A DNA stretch of 6,883 nucleotides from Verrucomicrobiota bacterium (GCA_020630835.1 JAHDIL010000086.1:1-6883), one strand, 5' to 3'. Shown: positions 1 to 5,699, numbered from the stretch's first letter. The notes: a model not told the origin generated them from the letters alone. A program made the numbers and translations.

Positions 1-151
1 TCCGGTTAAAAAGGGTAAGGCCGAGCTCTGATTCCAAATCACGAATCTGTCGAGAGACGGCTGGCTGCGTCAAGTTGGCGCGAGCAGCGGCGGCGGAGAT
101 TGAGCCCTCCTCCGCAGCAGAGACGAAATACCGAAGATGGCGTAGTTCCAT
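1..151 (-). CDS. LysR-type transcriptional regulator, N-terminal fragment (cut by window edge)
   Basis: Reading leftward from the ATG at 151-149 gives 50 residues beginning MELRHLRYFV and running off the edge. They match the start of LysR-type regulators: a first helix with RYFVSAAEEGS (about residues 7-17), then the winged helix-turn-helix with AARANLTQPAVSRQI (about 22-36), then the ending DLESELGLTLFNR. Only the DNA-binding domain is visible, so the effector and most of the gene cannot be judged. It is divergent from the pirin gene with 87 bp between the starts. That is the usual layout for a LysR protein that controls its neighbour and itself, so it is probably the regulator of the pirin-DoxX-reductase genes (inference). 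No Shine-Dalgarno sequence is evident before the start. Family assignment is very secure. Confidence 0.95.
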   Translation of the reverse strand, partial: MELRHLRYFVSAAEEGSISAAAARANLTQPAVSRQIRDLESELGLTLFNR

Positions 152-238
152 AAATACGGAGAAACTAGAAGCCTATAACTAAAAGGCATGCCCCTCAAAA
201 AGCAAGGTATTCGCAACTAGCGCCTTAAGGACGAGGTT
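152..238. promoter_or_regulatory. Divergent control region between the LysR gene and the pirin gene
   Basis: This 87-bp gap must hold both divergent promoters and any LysR operator. It contains two perfect 8-bp palindromes, GGCATGCC (185-192) and CCTTAAGG (223-230), and three copies of AACTA at 163-167, 177-181 and 215-219. The first and last AACTA copies sit in a longer near-repeat, AACTAG followed by GCC and an A/T-rich step. TATAAC at 174-179 could be a rightward -10 box, but no convincing -35 is spaced to it. The region is regulatory by position; the exact sites are guesses. Confidence 0.45.
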
Positions 239-970
239 ATGAGCATGTCGATGGAAGTATTGCCCAAAACGATCAAAAGGCCCGCTATTGAGCGGGGAGA
301 AGCGAATCACGGATGGCTGCGTGCTCGTCATACGTTTTCTTTCGGGAGCTACTATGACCCTCAGCAGATGGGATTTCGGACTCTGCGTGTGATTAACGAT
401 GACGTGGTCGCTCCCGGTAAAGGTTTCGGCACTCACCCCCATTCGAATATGGAGATTTTTACGTATGTGAAGTCTGGTAAGCTTGAGCACAAGGACAGTA
501 TGGGCAATGGGGCGATCATTCGCCCGGGTAATCTTCAGTATATGAGCGCAGGAAGTGGAGTCACTCATAGTGAGTTCAATCCCTCAGCTACGGAGAATAC
601 CGAATTATATCAAATTTGGCTCCAGCCTAATGTCGTTGATGGCGAGCCACGCTATGCCGAGAAGAGGCTGGCTGATCTAGCAGCGAAGAATACGCTAACG
701 TTGCTTTATTCGGGAGACGGTCGTGAGAGCTCAACACAGATCCGTCAGAATGCGGCGCTATATTTCGGCAGAGTGGACGAGGGGAATTCAGTAAGCCTGT
801 CTGCCGTGAGTCAGCTGCCGCATGCCTGGATCCAGGTTATCTCTGGGAGCCTCTCGGTAGCTGGGGAGGATTTGGAGGTTTCCGATGGTCTCGGGATCGA
901 GAGCATCACCGAAGAGCTCGAGATCATGGCTTCGGCGGATGCCGAGTTCTTGCTTTTTCACCTAAACTAG
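239..970 (+). CDS. Pirin family protein (bicupin, YhhW/quercetinase-like)
   Basis: The 243-residue protein has the usual length and layout of bacterial pirins: an N-terminal cupin with the catalytic metal site (about residues 20-125) and a degenerate C-terminal cupin (about 150-240). The four metal ligands expected from E. coli YhhW (H57, H59, H101, E103) appear at the same spacing as H66, H68, H110 and E112, within GTHPHSNMEIFTYV and GSGVTHSE. Relatives with this site can show quercetin 2,3-dioxygenase activity in vitro, though the natural substrate is often unknown. It is expected to be cytoplasmic. ATG at 239, 245 and 251 are all possible; 239 is preferred because AAGGA (227-231) lies 7 nt upstream. 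This is the only gene in the window with a clear Shine-Dalgarno sequence. It is the first gene of the rightward tandem and divergent from the LysR gene. The family is certain; the enzymatic role is inferred. Confidence 0.95.
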   Translation: MSMSMEVLPKTIKRPAIERGEANHGWLRARHTFSFGSYYDPQQMGFRTLRVINDDVVAPGKGFGTHPHSNMEIFTYVKSGKLEHKDSMGNGAIIRPGNLQYMSAGSGVTHSEFNPSATENTELYQIWLQPNVVDGEPRYAEKRLADLAAKNTLTLLYSGDGRESSTQIRQNAALYFGRVDEGNSVSLSAVSQLPHAWIQVISGSLSVAGEDLEVSDGLGIESITEELEIMASADAEFLLFHLN

Positions 971-989
971 CTCTTACTAATCCTTAAAT

Positions 990-1370
990 ATGAATAAAAT
1001 TACGCTTGTTGCCTCTGTCCTCTTAGGCCTGCTTTTCATTGTCTTTGGCTCGAATTTTTTCCTGAAATTTATGCCTACGCCGAAGGCAGATCCCGATAGT
1101 CTCGCCGCTCAATACATGGGTGCTATGTTCCAGAGCGGCTGGCTGAAGATTGTGAAATCTCTCCAAATCATCGGCGGTCTCCTTCTCATCATCCCGAAAA
1201 CGAGGAATTTTGGGCTGCTTGTGCTCGGACCGATTGTCATTAACATCGGGCTCTATAATATTTTGCTGAAGCCTGGCGGCATCACTGCCCCACCAGTGCT
1301 CGCGATCATGGCACTGGCTGTCTTTTTGCTAGTCGCTGAGCGCAAAAAGTTTGCGCAGCTGCTTCACTGA
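990..1370 (+). CDS. DoxX family integral membrane protein
   Basis: A 126-residue, highly hydrophobic protein with four predicted membrane helices at about residues 5-25, 52-69, 73-93 and 101-116. The DoxX-like signature after helix 1 is visible as VFGSNFFLKFMP, followed by a polar loop (31-48) before helix 2. Length and topology fit small DoxX/DoxD-type inner-membrane proteins. Some of these, such as Bacillus subtilis CatD and MhqP, belong to catechol and quinone stress operons; their biochemical activity is poorly known. It begins 19 bp after the pirin stop, so co-transcription is likely. No Shine-Dalgarno sequence precedes the ATG, so it may be translated by coupling or in an SD-independent way. 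The tail is basic (ERKK), fitting a cytoplasmic C-terminus. The family is confident; no specific substrate can be named. Confidence 0.88.
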   Translation: MNKITLVASVLLGLLFIVFGSNFFLKFMPTPKADPDSLAAQYMGAMFQSGWLKIVKSLQIIGGLLLIIPKTRNFGLLVLGPIVINIGLYNILLKPGGITAPPVLAIMALAVFLLVAERKKFAQLLH

Positions 1371-1416
1371 GGCTTTCCCTGAACGGGTTCCTGTTTCTAC
1401 CATCTCTGACGCCTTC

Positions 1417-1950
1417 ATGAAATTATTAGCCTTCGGTGCCTCTACGAGTGCCTCTTCGATCAACCGCATCTTCGCCAACTACGCGGCAAGGTCCGTCGAA
1501 GGGGCGGAAGTGACGGATCTGGACCTCAACACCTTTGATTTACCGATTTTTAGTGAAGACGAGGAGGCGGCAAATGGCATCCCTCCATCTGCCCATCGGT
1601 TCAAAGAGCTCATTGAAAGTCACGACGGTATCGTCATCTCAATGGCAGAGCACAATGGATCTTATACAGCGGCTTTTAAAAACCTCTATGATTGGAGCTC
1701 GCGTGTTGATTATCAGGTTTGGGCGGACAAGCCGATGTTATTGTTGGCAACATCACCGGGAGGCCGTGGCGGCCAAACGGTGCTCGAGGCAGCAGCCGCT
1801 ACCTTTCCCCGCATGGGTGCGAATTTGCTTGGCACCTTCAGCTTGCCCTCTTTTCAGGAGAACTTTGCCGAAGCTGATGGGATAAAGGATGGCGAGTTAG
1901 CCGCTGAGTTCGGGCGGGCAGTAGAAGCTTTCGCCGATGTGTGGAAGTAG
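1417..1950 (+). CDS. NADPH-dependent FMN reductase-like flavoprotein
   Basis: A 177-residue protein with a flavodoxin fold of the NADPH-dependent FMN reductase/azoreductase type. Visible elements are an N-terminal strand and phosphate-binding loop (FGASTSASSINR, residues 6-17), the flavin-ring loop EHNGSYTAAFKNLYDW (78-93), and the second glycine-rich loop SPGGRGG (113-119) followed by FPRMGA. Members reduce flavins, quinones or azo compounds using NAD(P)H in the cytoplasm. The ATG at 1417 was chosen because it starts directly before the first strand (MKLLAFGAS). An in-frame TTG at 1351 would add 22 residues outside the fold and overlap the DoxX gene. There are 46 bp between the DoxX stop and this ATG, with no clear Shine-Dalgarno sequence. 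It is probably the last gene of the pirin operon, supplying reducing power or reducing the same substrates. The family is secure; the substrate is unknown. Confidence 0.92.
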   Translation: MKLLAFGASTSASSINRIFANYAARSVEGAEVTDLDLNTFDLPIFSEDEEAANGIPPSAHRFKELIESHDGIVISMAEHNGSYTAAFKNLYDWSSRVDYQVWADKPMLLLATSPGGRGGQTVLEAAAATFPRMGANLLGTFSLPSFQENFAEADGIKDGELAAEFGRAVEAFADVWK

Positions 1951-1958
1951 GGCGTGTA

Positions 1959-1980
1959 GCTCTGCAGAGCGCGTAAACGC
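1959..1980. terminator. Possible hairpins between convergent gene ends
   Basis: A perfect 12-bp palindrome GCTCTGCAGAGC (1959-1970) is followed at once by the small inverted repeat GCGTaaACGC (1971-1980). It sits between the reductase stop at 1950 and the leftward lipoprotein stop at 1980-1982, where a two-way terminator would be expected. No run of T follows on either strand and the palindrome has no natural loop, so an intrinsic terminator is doubtful. Confidence 0.3.
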
Positions 1981-2654
1981 TACTGCATCGCTTGTGTCGG
2001 GACGATCTTCACTTGTGGTGCAGGCTTGCTCCCTATGTTGAATTGCATGGGGTTGGTCTCTGCGCTGATTGTGCGATGGTCGAGAAGCGCGCTGGCGACT
2101 TTCTCAGATACCACGTTCCCGGAGCTATCTGCAATCCATGCGGTAACGGTAACAGGACCTGACGGGGCAACGCGGAGGTGATAGGTTTCTCCAGCGACGG
2201 CATCGAACGTCAGGTCGAACATACCGTATCCGTTGAAGCGATCCGATACGACACTGAGCTTCGCAGCGAACGACGACTGGATGGGGGAATTCATTGAAGC
2301 GATCGCTGTGACGCTGCGGCGACCCGCAGGGATCGCGGCTTTCGAGACGGCGCTTGCTACAGCAGACGAGGCGTTGCCTCTATCTACTTTGGTAAAGGCC
2401 AAGTTTTTTGGTTCTGCTAGGAGCAGTGCTTTTCCCTCATCGTTCGTTGTGCTGGCAATGGCAGCCGTCGCTAGTCCTAGGGGATTTATAAACATTTTTG
2501 CGGTTGTTCCCGGGCGGATACCCCACTGGTTGGACTCGTTGTATTTCTGATCAAAGCCGGCAACTTCATCCTCATAGAGAGACGTGCATGATGAAGTTAG
2601 CGCGGCAAGGGAGATAGCTGACAACACGAGCAACTTGATCGAGGAACTTTGCAT
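1980..2654 (-). CDS. Putative lipoprotein of unknown function
   Basis: A 224-residue protein of no family I recognise. From the chosen ATG (2654-2652) it starts with a textbook signal: a short N-region with K7, a hydrophobic stretch LLVLSAISLAAL (8-19), then a lipobox-like LTSSC with C23 as the likely lipidated cysteine. The next residue is threonine, not aspartate, so outer-membrane placement is plausible. An ATG at 2684 in the same frame would add 10 polar residues ahead of the signal and is less likely. The mature part has a conserved-looking NQWGIRPGT segment (42-50), an Ala/Ser-rich linker (about 92-122), and a C-terminal region that reads like a beta-sandwich (about 130-210), including AGETYHLRV and VTAWIADSSGNVV. 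It converges on the reductase gene and is divergent from dtd; neither neighbour suggests a role. Export as a lipoprotein is well supported; the function is unknown. Confidence 0.8.
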   Translation of the reverse strand: MQSSSIKLLVLSAISLAALTSSCTSLYEDEVAGFDQKYNESNQWGIRPGTTAKMFINPLGLATAAIASTTNDEGKALLLAEPKNLAFTKVDRGNASSAVASAVSKAAIPAGRRSVTAIASMNSPIQSSFAAKLSVVSDRFNGYGMFDLTFDAVAGETYHLRVAPSGPVTVTAWIADSSGNVVSEKVASALLDHRTISAETNPMQFNIGSKPAPQVKIVPTQAMQ

Positions 2655-2809
2655 GATGGAGTCTTTAGCACCCGATGAAGTCATGTAAAGGTTCTTTCAT
2701 AGCTGATGGGAGAATATTGGCAGTCACCGCATTGATGGTGAGGCATGGCCAAGAGCCTTTTGATGAATCTGCCTCTTGCGTTGCGGGTGTTTCTCTTGTC
2801 CGTATGCGC

Positions 2810-3304
2810 ATGAGAGTGCTTGTGCAGCGTGTAACGGGTGGATCAGTAGAAGTTTTTGGAGATGCCCCAGCTGAGGGTGGTGCGGCTCCTTTGGAGAAGG
2901 TGGAAGTCATCGGCCACGGCCTAGTTCTCTTGGTGGGCATTACGCACACCGACACTGTGGAGCAGGTGGAATGGATGGCACGTAAGATCGTCGAAATGCG
3001 TGTTTTCGAGGACGAGGAGGGGCGTATGGGGCGGAACATCCTCCACCCTGACATCAAGGGCGAGTTACTTGTCGTCAGTCAGTTCACTCTTTATGGACGC
3101 CTTCGCAAAGGCACGCGGCCCAGTTTTGATCATGCGGCGAAACCGGATCTCGCTGAGCCTCTCTACGAAAGCTTTGTAGCCCTTCTCGAAGAAAAGGTCG
3201 GTCGGGAGGTGGCGACGGGCACCTTTGGTGCTCACATGGAGGTGCAGCTGACCAATGACGGTCCCGTTACGCTGATGCTTGAGCGCGAGGCTGCGGAGGA
3301 TTAG
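2810..3304 (+). CDS. dtd: D-aminoacyl-tRNA deacylase
   Basis: The enzyme hydrolyses D-amino acids (and mischarged glycine) from tRNA in the cytoplasm, keeping D-residues out of translation. The hallmarks are all present in this 164-residue protein: the N-terminal MRVLVQRV, the active-site motif SQFTLY (90-95), KGTRPSF (100-106), TGTFGAHM (136-143), and the Gly-cis-Pro motif NDGPVT (149-154). The start at 2810 matches the family N-terminus. An ATG two codons earlier (2804) is possible. One at 2675 would add 45 unrelated residues and is rejected. There is no evident Shine-Dalgarno sequence. Compared with the 145-residue E. coli protein, about 12 extra residues (roughly 18-30, rich in Gly, Ala and Pro) sit in the first beta-hairpin, and the C-terminus is a few residues longer. 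The stop lies 5 bp from the convergent tadA stop. Confidence 0.95.
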   Translation: MRVLVQRVTGGSVEVFGDAPAEGGAAPLEKVEVIGHGLVLLVGITHTDTVEQVEWMARKIVEMRVFEDEEGRMGRNILHPDIKGELLVVSQFTLYGRLRKGTRPSFDHAAKPDLAEPLYESFVALLEEKVGREVATGTFGAHMEVQLTNDGPVTLMLEREAAED

Positions 3305-3309
3305 AGAGG

Positions 3310-3816
3310 TTAGTTCAGCTTCGCCTTTTTCTTCGCTCGAGCTTCCCGAAAAAAGGTTTTTAGGAGGAAGGCAGATTCATCAGCCAGCACCCCGGATGTC
3401 ACATCGCTGTGATGGTTTAGTGTTGGTTGTTGGAGGAGGTTGATGAATCCTCCTGCAGCTCCGCCTTTTTCATCGGGACAGCCAAAGATGACTCGTCGAA
3501 TGCGGCAGTGAACAATCGCTCCTGCGCACATGGGGCAGGGTTCCTTATTTACGTAGAGATCGCAGTCAGAAAGGCGCCAATCACCCATGGCTTCCTGAGC
3601 CTGAGTGAGAGCAAGCATCTCGGCATGGGCCGTGGCATCTTTGAGCGTCTCCACCATGTTGTGAGCGCGTGCGATGACTCGGCCTTCGCGCACGATGACG
3701 GCGCCACACGGGACTTCTTCCGACAGGTAGGCTTTTTGAGCCTCTCGCAGAGCTTGCGCCATCAGCGCTTGATCACTGGCCAGGTCAATGAAGACATCTT
3801 CTTCCGATTCATCCAT
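3310..3816 (-). CDS. tadA: tRNA-specific adenosine deaminase
   Basis: A zinc-dependent deaminase that converts adenosine 34 to inosine in the anticodon of tRNA-Arg(ACG). The 168-residue protein has the full cytidine/deoxycytidylate deaminase core: the HAE motif at 64-66 (zinc ligand H64, proton-shuttle E66), the PCPMC motif at 93-97 (zinc ligands C94 and C97), and GAIVHCRIRRVIFG following. FINLLQQPTLNHH (124-136) and a C-terminal FFREARAKKK helix are typical of TadA and favour it over guanine or cytosine deaminases. The loop reads VPCGAVIV where E. coli has VPVGAVIV, so a cysteine (C37) sits in the substrate-side loop. The acidic N-terminus (MDESEED) is a little longer than usual. The ATG at 3816 gives the expected length and lacks a Shine-Dalgarno sequence. 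It is convergent with dtd and divergent from the GbsR-type gene. Confidence 0.95.
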   Translation of the reverse strand: MDESEEDVFIDLASDQALMAQALREAQKAYLSEEVPCGAVIVREGRVIARAHNMVETLKDATAHAEMLALTQAQEAMGDWRLSDCDLYVNKEPCPMCAGAIVHCRIRRVIFGCPDEKGGAAGGFINLLQQPTLNHHSDVTSGVLADESAFLLKTFFREARAKKKAKLN

Positions 3817-3902
3817 CAGGCAATTTAGGCCGTGGGAGCCAAAGGCAACGATTAAAACCGAAATCTATCGGTCGGAGAGGAAGGTTTTTGGTTGCAGGAC
3901 GG

Positions 3903-3933
3903 CATTTCTTGAGTTTCTGTAAAGACAGAAATG
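3903..3933 (+). promoter_or_regulatory. Inverted repeats overlapping the GbsR-type gene start (possible operator or start-masking hairpin)
   Basis: A perfect 7-bp inverted repeat, TTTCTGT (3914-3920) / ACAGAAA (3925-3931), with a 4-nt loop AAAG ends on the first base of the start codon. A second, overlapping pair, CATTTCT (3903-3909) / AGAAATG (3927-3933), takes in the whole ATG; the two pairings exclude each other in RNA. As DNA this could be an autoregulatory operator for the dimeric MarR-fold protein. As RNA it could hide the start codon. The repeats are seen directly; the role is inferred. Confidence 0.45.
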
Positions 3934-4485
3934 ACTGAAACAAAAGAAATCCCAGGATTTGCGAAAGACTTCATTCTCCATTGGGGCGAGATGGGCACGC
4001 GATGGGGCATCAATCGCACTGTGGCTCAAGTGCAGGCCTTGCTTTTCTTGAGCGAGCGGCCTTTACCAGCCGAAGAGATTTGTGCCCAGCTGGAGGTGGC
4101 TCGTTCTAATGTCAGCACTAGCCTGAAGGAGCTGCAGAATTGGGGCATCGTCAAAACCGTGCATTTGCCTGGTGATCGGCGTGTGCATTTTGAGTGTCTG
4201 GGCGATGTTTTTGAGATGTTTCGCCGCATCACTGCCGAACGCAAGCGGCGCGAGATCGACCCGACTTTGGAGATACTTGAGGAATTTACCCGCGAGGCTG
4301 CTGAGAGTGAAGACGAAGCGGATGATTATGCGCAGGAGAAATTGGCTGAGATGCTCAATTTTTTCCAATCCGTCGATGACTTCTATCGCAAGATGAGTCG
4401 TTTGCCGACGAAAGCTGCCAAGGGTGCGTTCCGTATGAGTGATCAGCTGGCATCTGCCATCCTTGCCTTCAGTCCTAAGAAATAG
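3931..4485 (+). CDS. GbsR/MarR family transcriptional regulator
   Basis: A 184-residue DNA-binding protein of the GbsR branch of the MarR superfamily. The N-terminus has HWGEMGTRWGINRTVAQ (17-33). The winged helix-turn-helix follows, with PLPAEEICAQLEVARSNVSTSLKELQNWG (about 44-72) as its helices and a wing carrying GDRRVHF (81-87). The rest is a long charged, helical C-terminus (about 92-165), probably for dimerisation. In Bacillus, GbsR and OpcR control glycine betaine synthesis or uptake and sense choline. In other phyla close relatives occur in many contexts, so that role should not be transferred. It lies 46 bp upstream of an epimerase-like gene in the same direction, and no osmolyte gene is present. 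There is no clear Shine-Dalgarno sequence, and the ATG lies within an inverted repeat. The family is secure; the target is unknown. Confidence 0.92.
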   Translation: MTETKEIPGFAKDFILHWGEMGTRWGINRTVAQVQALLFLSERPLPAEEICAQLEVARSNVSTSLKELQNWGIVKTVHLPGDRRVHFECLGDVFEMFRRITAERKRREIDPTLEILEEFTREAAESEDEADDYAQEKLAEMLNFFQSVDDFYRKMSRLPTKAAKGAFRMSDQLASAILAFSPKK

Positions 4486-4531
4486 GGCTAGCCTCTGCCG
4501 AATAAACGAACCAATTTTTCCGAACTGAACC

Positions 4532-5608
4532 ATGAATTTTATCCAACGTCCTGAGCAGACGGAAGATGATCCACCGCGCCGTGTTGTCATCGCTGGAGGC
4601 AGCGGCTTTCTAGGGCAATCACTAGCCCGTTTTTTGCTTGGTCGGGGTTATCATGTAGTCATACTTAGCCGCACAAAGAAAACCGATAACCTGGTTGGCG
4701 ACTTTGTTCTCTGGGATGGAGTCACGGTGACAGATCAGTTGATCGCCGCCCTGGAGGGAGCCTATGCTCTCGTTAATCTGGCGGGTAAGAATGTGAACGC
4801 CTACCCGACGCCGAGACACAGGCAGGAAGTGATCGCCTCACGGGTGCAGCCCACCGAGGCTCTCGGGGATGCCCTACTGAAGGTCTATCGCCCCCCTTCC
4901 GTCTGGATTCAGGCTTCATCTCTGGCCATCTATGGGAACGCTGGCGATCGCGTATGCGACGAGGCTGCCTGGATTCCGGAGCGTTACCCCACAGATGTCT
5001 GTCTGGAGTGGGAAGCCGCTCTCGGACGGGCGATCCGTCCAGAGATGCGTTGGACGATTATGCGAATCGGGTTTGTCCTCGGTGCCCAAGGTGGCGCGCT
5101 TCCTGAGTTGGTCGGTCTCGCTCGAAAAGGTCTAGGGGGTGCCATTGGAACAGGTGAGCAGTGGATCAGCTGGATCCATGAGGAGGATATGAATCGTCTC
5201 TTCCTCGAGGCGATCGAATCGCCCGCCTATTACGGCATCTTTAACGCGACGGGTATGCAGCCTGTAAGGAACGGCGAATTTATGCGCACGATCCGAACGG
5301 CCATCGAGAAAAAATTCGCTTTACCGTTTCCTGGATGGCTTTTGGTGCTCGGTGCCAAGTTTGTCAATGTAGACCCTAACATAGCCCTAGATGGGCGTCG
5401 CTGCATCCCTAGGCATGCGCATCGGTTGGGGTTCCGCTTCCGCTTTCATGAGCTGGGAGACGCTCTTGTGAGTGTGTTGCGCGATCGAGGCCGTCAAGAA
5501 GCCGTGGAAAAGACGGAGATGGACGCTGCGGTTGAGGCAACCAAGCAGGGAAAGCGAAGAGGTCGCCCCAAGCGCCCGACGATGGTGCCGCCTTTGTCAC
5601 GGGGGTGA
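4532..5608 (+). CDS. TIGR01777-type epimerase/oxidoreductase (extended SDR) with basic AT-hook-like tail
   Basis: A 358-residue NAD(P)-binding protein of the YfcH/SulA-like epimerase family. A non-conserved 17-residue leader precedes the Rossmann motif GGSGFLG (22-28). Family landmarks follow: VNLAGKNVN (81-89), EVIASRVQPT (99-108), ASSLAIYG (128-135), CLEWEAALG (157-165), GTGEQWISWIHEEDM (206-220) and NATGMQPVRN (about 239-248). A DUF1731-like C-terminal part ends in LGFRFRFHELGDAL. The usual SDR YxxxK pair is not intact, as is common in this family, so the reaction is unknown. Beyond the family end lies a charged tail of about 35 residues with RGRPKRP at 343-349, an AT-hook-like core. The gene follows the GbsR-type gene by 46 bp and is probably co-transcribed. 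No Shine-Dalgarno sequence is seen. The family is secure; the substrate is not known. Confidence 0.92.
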   Translation: MNFIQRPEQTEDDPPRRVVIAGGSGFLGQSLARFLLGRGYHVVILSRTKKTDNLVGDFVLWDGVTVTDQLIAALEGAYALVNLAGKNVNAYPTPRHRQEVIASRVQPTEALGDALLKVYRPPSVWIQASSLAIYGNAGDRVCDEAAWIPERYPTDVCLEWEAALGRAIRPEMRWTIMRIGFVLGAQGGALPELVGLARKGLGGAIGTGEQWISWIHEEDMNRLFLEAIESPAYYGIFNATGMQPVRNGEFMRTIRTAIEKKFALPFPGWLLVLGAKFVNVDPNIALDGRRCIPRHAHRLGFRFRFHELGDALVSVLRDRGRQEAVEKTEMDAAVEATKQGKRRGRPKRPTMVPPLSRG

Positions 5609-5612
5609 TAAA

Positions 5613-5699
5613 GTGCCAGTGTGATAGTAGTCTGGCCTTGTGCGAAAGAATCCACGGATTACGCGAATTTTCACAGATTTAGTTCGTGAGTCGCCAGTG
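5613..5699. repeat. Intergenic repeat-like segment (CACGGATT / CACAGATT), flanked by GCCAGTG
   Basis: Two related octamers, CACGGATT (5653-5660) and CACAGATT (5672-5679), lie 19 bp apart in an A/T-richer patch unlike the genes around it. The pattern resembles the short 'CCACGGATTACACAGATT' repeats scattered between genes in many environmental bacterial genomes; this is from memory and was not searched. A 7-bp direct repeat GCCAGTG (5615-5621 and 5693-5699) brackets the patch and could be chance or a target duplication. The rest of the gap up to 5800 shows no gene, no clear terminator and no obvious promoter, apart from a small CCATC/GATGG hairpin at 5776-5788. Confidence 0.4.

Noticed and set aside
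179..568. 129-residue open frame on the minus strand
   Set aside because: It lies opposite the pirin gene and its control region, resembles no family, and the pirin frame is certain.
1351..1416. TTG start for the FMN reductase inside the DoxX gene
   Set aside because: It would add 22 residues before the first strand of the fold; the ATG at 1417 fits the family N-terminus.
2675..2809. N-terminal extension of dtd from the ATG at 2675
   Set aside because: DTD proteins start at the MRVLVQRV strand; the 45 added residues match no part of the family, and the segment is better read as the divergent gap.
2665..3057. 130-residue open frame on the minus strand
   Set aside because: It is antisense to dtd, Ser/Thr/Arg-rich as expected for a shadow frame, and overlaps the lipoprotein start.
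3427..3828. 133-residue open frame on the plus strand
   Set aside because: It is antisense to tadA, whose zinc motifs are intact; no recognisable protein features.
3858..3871. CCGA...TCGG inverted repeat in the tadA-GbsR gap
   Set aside because: Arms of only 4 bp are expected by chance; no link to a promoter could be shown.
4063..4590. 175-residue open frame on the minus strand
   Set aside because: It is antisense to the GbsR-type gene and the start of the epimerase gene, both of which have clear family motifs; composition looks like a shadow frame.
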